From Roseovarius sp. (lineage in GTDB: Bacteria; Pseudomonadota; Alphaproteobacteria; Rhodobacterales; Rhodobacteraceae), in the NCBI GenBank assembly GCA_021775255.1, contig JAJFIA010000008.1, positions 1 through 40,064 on the forward strand: a stretch of DNA of 40,064 nt. Direction: 5' to 3'. This document shows positions 32,895 through 38,725 of the stretch, piece after piece. Below the pieces are notes generated by a model. That model saw nothing but the letters and a program-made list of their open reading frames with translations. It was not told the DNA's origin and searched no databases. Position 1 is the first letter of the stretch. Each line of letters opens with the position of its first letter. Both the position numbers and the translations under genes were made by a program.

Positions 32895-35333
32895 TTATCC
32901 AAAGCCAAAATCATCCGCCGAAAGATCGCCCAGCAAGATATCCTCCAGCGTGATCTGCCCGGTGTCGAGCGTGATCACCACATCCGCGCCCTGCTGGGCC
33001 ATGTTGAGGGTTTCGAATGTCAGGCCGGGGCCGAAAATGCGGATGCTATCAAGGCCGGGCTCGAAATCGGTGATCTGTTCGAGCCCGGCAGTGCTTGAGA
33101 AAAAGAACGTGTCGGCCCCGGCCCCGCCGGTAAGGGTATCATCGCCCGCGGCACCCCAAAGCGCGTCATTGCCATCGCCACCATCCAGACGGTCATTGCC
33201 GCTGCCGCCAAAAAGCTGGTCATTGCCGGCATCGCCAAAGAGCGTGTCATCATCCGCGAAACCGCCGATCGTGTCATCGCCCGCGCCGCCATGGGCCTCG
33301 TCATTGCCCCATGCGCCCCAGATCTGATCATGGCCCTCATCGCCAAACAGCAGATCATCGCCATAATAGCCCCCCAACAGGTCATCGCCCGCCCCGCCCA
33401 GGATGGTATCATTGCCCCATGCGCCCCAGTGCTCATCATTGCCGTCGCCGCCCTCAAGCCGGTCATCCCCGTAATATCCGCCCAGGGTATCATTGCCGGT
33501 GCCGCCCAGAAGCGTGTCATTGCCGGTGCCGCCGAAAAGCTGATCCAGCCCGGCCCCGCCATCCAGGCTGTCATTGCCGGTGCCGCCGGCCAGCATGTCA
33601 TCGCCTATCCCGCCGAACAGGGCATCATCGCCCCCCTGCCCGCCCAGGGAATCATTGCCGGCATTGCCGATCAGCCGGTCATCGCCCTCCCGCGCCCACA
33701 GATTATCATCGCCATCGGCCCCATCCAGGGTATCATTGCCATCGGTTCCGGGGATAAACTCATCACCCGGCGTGCCGACGACGGTTATCCCAAACAGCGC
33801 AACCGGCGGCAAAATACGGTCGGGCCAGCCAAAGGCGTTGCCAAAAACTGCGGTAATATCAAACGGCAGGCCGTTGGCCGAATGCAGCTCGATCACCGTA
33901 TCGCGATAGGTGATCTGCAACCCGTCGCCAAGCTCGAGGGTGGTCAGCTGGCCAATGCCGCGCAACATCGGCAGATCGGAAAGGTCAAGCTGATCCTCGC
34001 CGGGGGTGAAATCCATGATCCGGGTCAGTTGCGCGCCCGCCTGGACCACAAAAAGATCGGCCCCCTGCCCGCCCCAAAGAACAGAATTGCCCGGCGCCGC
34101 CACCAGGATATCATTGCCCGCGCCGCCGCTGAGCGTATCCGTCCCGCCGACCTGCGCCACAAGCATGTCATCCTGCGCCGTGCCGTTCAGGAAAACGCTG
34201 CCGGTGCTCAGATCCCTGAGCACCGGGCCAAGAGTATCCAGCGCGATGCTGAACTGGGTCAGCCCGGGATCGCTGGCGCTGGCGACAAAAATCTGGATCT
34301 CGTTGCCGATCACCGCCGCACTGATCTGCGAGACATTGCCAAGCCCCGGCATATCGCCATGCACCAGCGTTTCCAGATGCAGCAGCCGCCCGTTGGGCAA
34401 AAGCGTGAACAGGCTGAGCCCGTCATCGCCGCCGCCGGCGACGATGAAAACATGATCTTCGGTTTCGGTCACCGCCAGGGACTGGACATTGCCAAACCGG
34501 GTGAAGCGGGTGTCGAGCACATGGTCAACCGGTTGCAGCTCGCCGGTTTCGGTCAGACGCATGACGCTGAGCGTCTGGCTGCCGGCAGAGCCAAGGATCA
34601 CCCAGGTCTGGCCGAAGGCGGTGATGGTTTCCAGCGCGGTCGGGGCGGAAATGCCCAGCCCGTCGGCAGCCCCGGACGTATCAAAATACACCAGCGCGCC
34701 GGTTTGGGAGGAGATCTGATAGCTGTGAACCGCGTTATTGCCGGGATCGAGGGCCAGAAGGTAGGACTGCCCGGCACTCTCTGCGAGGGTGAGCGTGGTC
34801 AGGCTGTTGCCGGGGGCCGAAGGCTCGGCCGCGAGCGCCACATAGCTCTGTGTGAGCGGGTCAAGATGATAGGCCAGCACCCCGCTGACCTGAGGGCCGG
34901 TGGCATAAAGCACCTGCATCCCGTTTATGCTGGCGCTGGCAACGGTGGAAAGATTGCTGGCCTCGGCGGGCATTTCCAGCAGTTGCGACATCGCCTGAAA
35001 CTGCCCGGCCTGATCCAGCTCATAACCAACCAGCCAGTTTCCATTGCCCCCCGGCGCGGTGCCAAAGGCCAGCTGTGCCTGATTGGGGCCAAAGGCGGAA
35101 ATATGGCTGGTGAATCCCTGGGCCGCATCGGCCTCGGAGATTGAAAACAACAGTTGATCGGCAAGGGTTGCGGATTGACCCGGCAAAAGCGCATAGCTGA
35201 CAAGCCCGCCGTTTGGCCCGGTCGTGGCAAACAGGTAACTGCCCGAAGACAGTTGCACGATTTCCAGATCGCGCAGATCAATATCAAGCAAAGGATCGCT
35301 GCTGAGAACGGATCCCGTCAAACTCACTATCAC
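32895..35333 (-). CDS. Large secreted RTX protein with beta-propeller-like N-terminal half
   Basis: About 812 residues from the GTG at 35333 (VIVSLTGSVLSSDPLLDIDLRDLEIVQLSSGSYLFATTG); the frame is open to 35489 but through A+T-rich, non-protein-like sequence. Residues 1-380 contain repeated strand units such as GQTWVILGSAGSQTLSVMRLTETGELQPVDHVLD and DHVFIVAGGGDDGLSLFTLLPNGRLLHLETL, like a seven-bladed propeller. A first RTX patch (DTLSGGAGNDIL ... DFTPGEDQLDLSDL) lies near 388-460 and a long RTX array (about 520-738) has more than 20 GGxGxDxxx nonapeptides, which bind calcium outside the cell. The C-terminus (ITDFEPGLDSIRIFG ... DILLGDLSADDFGFG) is a type I secretion signal. No HlyB/HlyD-type exporter is present here. 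Likely an extracellular matrix or adhesion protein. Confidence 0.9.
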   Translation of the reverse strand: MIVSLTGSVLSSDPLLDIDLRDLEIVQLSSGSYLFATTGPNGGLVSYALLPGQSATLADQLLFSISEADAAQGFTSHISAFGPNQAQLAFGTAPGGNGNWLVGYELDQAGQFQAMSQLLEMPAEASNLSTVASASINGMQVLYATGPQVSGVLAYHLDPLTQSYVALAAEPSAPGNSLTTLTLAESAGQSYLLALDPGNNAVHSYQISSQTGALVYFDTSGAADGLGISAPTALETITAFGQTWVILGSAGSQTLSVMRLTETGELQPVDHVLDTRFTRFGNVQSLAVTETEDHVFIVAGGGDDGLSLFTLLPNGRLLHLETLVHGDMPGLGNVSQISAAVIGNEIQIFVASASDPGLTQFSIALDTLGPVLRDLSTGSVFLNGTAQDDMLVAQVGGTDTLSGGAGNDILVAAPGNSVLWGGQGADLFVVQAGAQLTRIMDFTPGEDQLDLSDLPMLRGIGQLTTLELGDGLQITYRDTVIELHSANGLPFDITAVFGNAFGWPDRILPPVALFGITVVGTPGDEFIPGTDGNDTLDGADGDDNLWAREGDDRLIGNAGNDSLGGQGGDDALFGGIGDDMLAGGTGNDSLDGGAGLDQLFGGTGNDTLLGGTGNDTLGGYYGDDRLEGGDGNDEHWGAWGNDTILGGAGDDLLGGYYGDDLLFGDEGHDQIWGAWGNDEAHGGAGDDTIGGFADDDTLFGDAGNDQLFGGSGNDRLDGGDGNDALWGAAGDDTLTGGAGADTFFFSSTAGLEQITDFEPGLDSIRIFGPGLTFETLNMAQQGADVVITLDTGQITLEDILLGDLSADDFGFG
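33273..33488. repeat. Two 108-bp units encoding a 36-residue RTX super-repeat
   Basis: 33381-33488 and 33273-33380 each encode four nonapeptides in the same order, with GGYYGDD at the first turn and WGAWGND at the third. The protein units agree at most positions, including unusual aromatic residues that the rest of the array lacks. This points to a segmental duplication of a four-turn block. Confidence 0.85.
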
Positions 35334-35701
35334 GCACCACACCCCACCGCATGTTCGCAGGCAATGGTTTTGGCGGAAAATTATGGGCTGAGCTGTACGG
35401 AAATTGGGCAAACCGGGGCCATTTACGAAAGCATTGAAACGATTTTTAAAACGTTTTGCATTTAATCTGAGGTAAAAGATTTGATGCAAAACGCCCGCAA
35501 CATACAGATGGCGCGGGCCTTTTACATTTTTCCTGATTCAGGCAAAACGAGAAAAGGCTTTAAGAAAGTCTTAAAACCCGCCCCGGTCGTTTTGCGCTAA
35601 GGGTCGCTTTGCTCAAGCTGTTTCAGCGCATTGCTTGTTGCAACAACAAGCCGAAACGCTTTAGGTTGCGCCAGAATACAAGCGGGGGCGGGTTTGACCA
35701 G
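35334..35701. other. Intergenic region between divergent RTX gene and glf
   Basis: This 368-bp gap has no convincing gene. It carries a long imperfect hairpin (35452-35493), a 7-base stem TTTAAGA/TCTTAAA (35559-35575), an 8-base stem GCTTGTTG/CAACAAGC (35633-35651), and directly after it GCCGAAACGCTTTAG (35650-35664), nearly the same as the end of the double-hairpin element at 38507-38623. It must contain promoters for both flanking genes. Confidence 0.6.
35452..35493. repeat. Imperfect palindrome upstream of the RTX gene
   Basis: CGTTTTGCAT (35452-35461) pairs with ATGCAAAACG (35484-35493), and AATCT (35464-35468) with AGATT (35477-35481), leaving a small internal bulge and an eight-base loop. 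It lies about 120 bases upstream of the RTX start. The arms resemble the GCGTTTCGC-type palindromes at 38512-38618. Confidence 0.6.
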
Positions 35702-36832
35702 ATGCATATCCTGATTGTCGGGGCCGGGCTGAGCGGGGCGGTGATTGGCCGGGCGCTGGCGCAGGCGGGTCATCATATCACCATTCAGGAGGCCCGGACG
35801 CATGTGGCCGGCAACTGCCATACCGAGCGCTGTGCCGATACCGGGATCATGGTGCATGCCTATGGCCCGCATATCTTTCACACCGATGATGCCGAGGTCT
35901 GGGAGTATGTGAACAGCTTTGCGCGGTTTCATTCGTTCCGGAACCGGGTCAAGACAACGGTGAATGATCTGGTCTATGCGCTGCCGATCAATCTGCACAC
36001 GATCAACCAGTTTTTCGGCCGCCGCTTTCGCCCCGATGAGGCGCGCCGGTTCATCGCCGAAGAGCAGGCCGATCAAAGCATCACCGACCCGCAGAATTTT
36101 GAGGAACAGGCGCTGCACATGGTTGGCCCCGCGCTTTATGAGGCGTTTTTCAAGGGTTATACCGAAAAGCAATGGGGCCGCGCGCCCGCCGATCTGCCCG
36201 CCGCAATCCTCAAGCGGCTGCCGCTGCGGTTCAATTATGATGACAATTATTATGCCCACCGCTTTCAGGGGCTGCCGGAGGATGGCTATACCGCCATGGT
36301 CGCGGCGATTCTGGATCATCCCGGGATTGATCTGCATCTGAACAGCCCGTTCAGCCCTGAGCAGGCGGCGCGCGCCGATCATCTCTTCTGGTCGGGGCCG
36401 CTCGATGCCTATTTCGGGCAGCGCCATGGCCCATTGGGCTACCGCACGCTGGATTTCGAGCGCTTCACCGCAACCGGCGACTGGCAGGGCTGCGCGGTGA
36501 TGAATTATGGCGACCCCGAGCTGCCCTATACAAGGATCACCGAGCACAAGCATTTCAGCCCCTGGGAAAATCATGCGCAAACAGTATGTTACCGCGAATA
36601 TGCCCGCGCCTGCGGGCCGGGGGATATTCCCTATTACCCGATCCGGCTGGCGCGGGAAAAAGAGCTGCTGAGCCAGTATGAGGCGCTGGCGGCGCGCGAG
36701 GCCGGGGTCACATTCATTGGCCGGCTGGGCACTTACCGCTATATCGACATGGATGTCACCATCCGCGAGGCGCTCGATAGTGCGGCCGCGTTCCTGACCG
36801 CCACACAAGCCAGGCACCGCCGCCAAATCTGA
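35702..36832 (+). CDS. glf: UDP-galactopyranose mutase
   Basis: A 376-residue flavoenzyme interconverting UDP-galactopyranose and UDP-galactofuranose. It starts MHILIVGAGLSGAVIGRALAQAG with the FAD-binding GAGLSG at residues 7-12, followed by GGN-like HVAGNCHT, YGPHIFHT, then ALPINLHTINQFFG, FFKGYTEKQWGR, RFNYDDNYY and the late GRLGTYRYIDMDVTIREAL that contacts FAD and substrate. All are diagnostic for Glf. The ATG at 35702 was preferred to an upstream ATG at 35609 since the latter adds 31 atypical residues. It supplies galactofuranose for a GlfT2-like transferase such as the one at 12639. Confidence 0.96.
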   Translation: MHILIVGAGLSGAVIGRALAQAGHHITIQEARTHVAGNCHTERCADTGIMVHAYGPHIFHTDDAEVWEYVNSFARFHSFRNRVKTTVNDLVYALPINLHTINQFFGRRFRPDEARRFIAEEQADQSITDPQNFEEQALHMVGPALYEAFFKGYTEKQWGRAPADLPAAILKRLPLRFNYDDNYYAHRFQGLPEDGYTAMVAAILDHPGIDLHLNSPFSPEQAARADHLFWSGPLDAYFGQRHGPLGYRTLDFERFTATGDWQGCAVMNYGDPELPYTRITEHKHFSPWENHAQTVCYREYARACGPGDIPYYPIRLAREKELLSQYEALAAREAGVTFIGRLGTYRYIDMDVTIREALDSAAAFLTATQARHRRQI

Positions 36833-37008
36833 GGCCGGTTTGGGCCTGATGCCAGGCGCCATCAAATCGTTGTCACGCCGAGGCAAGGGCGCCTGTTCAG
36901 GCCCGTTCAGGATGGGCCGTGGCGTTTCTTCTGTGCATCCACATACGATCTCAGAACCGCGTGCATTCGCGTCAAATGGCCGCGTCCCGGCGCTTTGAAA
37001 GTTCCCCG

Positions 37009-37281
37009 CTAAAACAACTCGCTGTGAGACCCAATTCTGACAACCGTTACGGCCTCATCATCAGCGCTGTAGATCAAGACCAGGTCGGATTTGATGTGGC
37101 AGTCACGGTGATCTTTCCAATCACCACTCAACGGATGGTCCTTGAGCTTTTCAGGAAGACCCTTGCCTTCAAGCAGAAGCTGAAGGACCGGCTTGAGCAA
37201 ATCATCCAGATCGCTGTATGTTTTCCTTTCACGCTTGTAGTCCTTCTTGAACCGATTGGTGCGCCGGAGCTCTTTCGTCAT
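37009..37281 (-). CDS. yafQ: YafQ-family mRNA interferase toxin
   Basis: A 90-residue RelE-superfamily toxin, the normal length. The catalytic set of YafQ is complete: His49 and His62 (DHPLSGDWKDHRDCHI), Asp66, His86 and Phe90 (RIGSHSELF at the end). YafQ cleaves mRNA in the ribosome and is normally neutralised by DinJ encoded directly upstream. Here the upstream gene is a 196-residue unknown protein whose stop overlaps the toxin ATG (ATGA), while a DinJ-like antitoxin stands about 960 bp away on the other strand. GGAGGGG serves as the ribosome site. Confidence 0.93.
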   Translation of the reverse strand: MTKELRRTNRFKKDYKRERKTYSDLDDLLKPVLQLLLEGKGLPEKLKDHPLSGDWKDHRDCHIKSDLVLIYSADDEAVTVVRIGSHSELF

Positions 37282-37868
37282 GGCGGCCCCTCCGCGCCAA
37301 TATCATCGACATGCTCTTTGGCAAGCTCATCAAAGTTCGGAACAGAAGCATCCAGCATATCCCTGGCGCCAACCTCCAAAGCATTTTCCAAAAGCGCGTT
37401 AAAGCTTGCGGCCATAAGGCCCGGCGTTTTCTTCTGGCGGTGCCAGCGGATCACAAGGTGCGGGTTCCAGATAATCGCATTGCTCATCGGCCCGGCTTTT
37501 CCCGCCGTAATGTCGATAAAGCGCAGATCCCACAGTTTCTTTACCCTGGTGCGCCAGGTGTGCTCTCCCCTCTGCCCCCCGAAGCCGGATGCGTTTGCCA
37601 TCTCACCGTGGCGATTAGGGGTTACAAATGCGTTGTCCCAGGTATTGCACCACAGGTTCAAATACGTAGAGGAAACAGGGGCCCCCTTGGTCATTTCATC
37701 CATTATCTTGAGGATCAACGGCATAGTCTTCGGGATGGTCGTAAAGCCTTTGTGGGCCTTGCGGTCCCAGATATATTGCTGTGCGCCTGGCCAGTGCAAC
37801 TCCCTGATTGCGAGTTGCTTTTTACCGATTGCGCTCGCCTCTCGGGCGGAAGTGGGTTTGCCTGCCAT
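37278..37868 (-). CDS. Hypothetical protein in operon with yafQ, winged-helix-like
   Basis: A 196-residue cytoplasmic protein with a basic N-terminus (MAGKPTSAREASAIGKKQLAIRELHWPGAQQYIWDRKAHKGFTTIPKTMPLILKIMDEMTKG). The middle, WRTRVKKLWDLRFIDITAGKAGPMSNAIIWNPHLVIRWHRQKK, has the helix-turn-strand spacing of a winged-helix domain like those in plasmid replication or regulator proteins. It has a good ribosome site (AAAGGAA), a promoter candidate 33 bases upstream, and its stop overlaps yafQ. It might regulate or neutralise the toxin, or be an accessory maintenance factor; I do not recognise a family. Confidence 0.8.
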   Translation of the reverse strand: MAGKPTSAREASAIGKKQLAIRELHWPGAQQYIWDRKAHKGFTTIPKTMPLILKIMDEMTKGAPVSSTYLNLWCNTWDNAFVTPNRHGEMANASGFGGQRGEHTWRTRVKKLWDLRFIDITAGKAGPMSNAIIWNPHLVIRWHRQKKTPGLMAASFNALLENALEVGARDMLDASVPNFDELAKEHVDDIGAEGPP

Positions 37869-37900
37869 GTCAAATTCCTTTCGTAAGCCACATTAAACCA

Positions 37901-37929
37901 CATATAGATATAAAATTGTTTATTTTCAA
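37901..37929 (-). promoter_or_regulatory. Promoter candidate for the 37868-yafQ operon
   Basis: On the minus strand TTGAAA (37929-37924) precedes TATATG (37906-37901) with a 17-base spacer, the optimal sigma-70 spacing. The ATG of the 196-residue gene is 33 bases downstream. The flanking DNA is strongly A+T-rich. Confidence 0.45.
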
Positions 37930-38023
37930 ATATTTAGATGTTTACTTGCGGGAATTATGCTTCCCTATTGTTTCCACCTGGATATATAAGTTGCTGTAAA
38001 TAATTCAACCCAATATATTGAAA

Positions 38024-38039
38024 TGCAACATATGTTGCA
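38024..38039. promoter_or_regulatory. Perfect 16-base palindrome, operator candidate
   Basis: TGCAACATATGTTGCA is perfectly self-complementary and lies midway between the divergent yafQ operon and dinJ. It would suit a dimeric regulator; the ligand protein is unknown. Confidence 0.45.
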
Positions 38040-38205
38040 GAAGGTGATTGAATTCATCTTCAAAAACAAAGACTTATTTGATATCTTGCAGTGCTGACTA
38101 TGCTGATGTGCTGACCATACTGCTCGTGCTGCCCGTGCTCCCGGGATAGTCTGAAAGGGGTGGGGCTGCCGGTTGACACAGCATGATTTCTTCACCATTT
38201 TAGTA

Positions 38206-38225
38206 TAGCTACAATGTAGCTACAA
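38206..38225. promoter_or_regulatory. Paired TAGCTACAA repeats, antitoxin operator candidate
   Basis: TAGCTACAA occurs at 38206-38214 and 38217-38225, 11 bases apart, and the second copy includes the palindrome GTAGCTAC. A -10-like TACAAT overlaps the first copy. The site is 19 bases upstream of the dinJ start, where an antitoxin of the ribbon-helix-helix type would autoregulate. Confidence 0.45.
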
Positions 38226-38243
38226 ATTGAATGAGGATAAATC

Positions 38244-38510
38244 ATGGCCACTGTTGCAGATGCGGTCGTTCGCGCGCGCGTCACATCGGAAGTGAAAAAC
38301 CAGGCAAGTGCGATCTTCAAAAGCATGGGGCTTACAACATCGGATGCCATTCGCATGATGCTCGTGCAGGTGGTTGCCGAAAAGGCCCTGCCATTTGAGG
38401 TCAAATACCCAAACGCCGTCACACAGGAGGCGATCAAAGCCTCCAGAGCAGGTGATACTGCTTCGTTTTCGTCTCTGGATGATATGTTTGCCGACCTGAA
38501 CGACGACTAA
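38244..38510 (+). CDS. dinJ: RelB/DinJ-family antitoxin
   Basis: An 88-residue antitoxin. The N-terminal ribbon-helix-helix is visible as ADAVVRARVTSEVKNQASAIFKSMGLTTSDAIRMMLVQVVAEKALPFEVKYPN, diagnostic of DinJ, with the acidic toxin-binding C-terminus (SSLDDMFADLNDD). GAGGA precedes the ATG by six bases. The usual yafQ directly downstream is missing: the stop codon TAA merges into the double-hairpin element at 38507-38623. The only YafQ lies on the opposite strand at 37009-37281, so the pair is either split or the two belong to different modules. Confidence 0.93.
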   Translation: MATVADAVVRARVTSEVKNQASAIFKSMGLTTSDAIRMMLVQVVAEKALPFEVKYPNAVTQEAIKASRAGDTASFSSLDDMFADLNDD

Positions 38511-38623
38511 AGCGTTTCGCCTTAAACCTGAGACAGGGTTAAGGCGAAACGCCATGTAACATATCAGTGTTTCGCGCGTTTCGCGACAAACCCGTTATTC
38601 AGGTTTATCGCGAAACGCTTTAG
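38507..38623. repeat. REPIN-like double palindrome
   Basis: A 117-bp unit bounded by 14-base inverted ends (38507-38520, starting CTAAAGCG, and 38610-38623, ending CGCTTTAG). Inside are two related hairpins. The first, 38512-38552, has a perfect 14-bp stem plus an inner 4-bp stem; the second, 38576-38618, has a 17-bp stem with one mismatch. The two hairpins are inverted relatives of each other (shared GCGTTTCGC and TAAACCTGA cores). Each could also act as a terminator-like structure after dinJ. Confidence 0.75.
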
Positions 38624-38725
38624 CCCCGCCCCCTCCAGCCCCCACCGCGCGCTTAGTTCGGGTGATGGTAACCTCTCGGGCACAGTCTCGCGGGCTATAT
38701 CCATTCCTGCGGAGGCGAATTTCCC

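Larger units (their letters stand above)
37869..38243. other. A+T-rich intergenic region between the yafQ operon and dinJ
   Basis: A 375-bp gap between divergent genes, much richer in A+T than the rest of the plasmid. It contains the promoter candidate at 37901-37929, a perfect 16-base palindrome at 38024-38039 and paired 9-base repeats at 38206-38225. The stretch 38089-38145 is a degenerate run rich in TGCTG/CTGAC. I see no gene. Confidence 0.6.

Noticed and set aside
33120..33780. Regular repeats resembling a CRISPR or satellite array
   Set aside because: The 27-base period is in frame and encodes GGxGxDxxx RTX nonapeptides; there are no unique spacers between constant repeats.
33291..35144. 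Long plus-strand frame of about 617 codons opposite the RTX gene
   Set aside because: Its apparent repeats (IIAIIAPQQVIA-type) are the complement of the RTX nonapeptide codons; no independent protein signature or ribosome site.
36833..37008. Terminator or small gene between glf and yafQ
   Set aside because: Only a weak 5-bp stem (36902-36920) without a T-tract is visible, and no short frame has a ribosome site or protein-like composition.
38089..38145. Microsatellite of TGCTG/CTGAC units before dinJ
   Set aside because: The units are irregular and do not keep a fixed period; it is low-complexity sequence without clear tandem structure.
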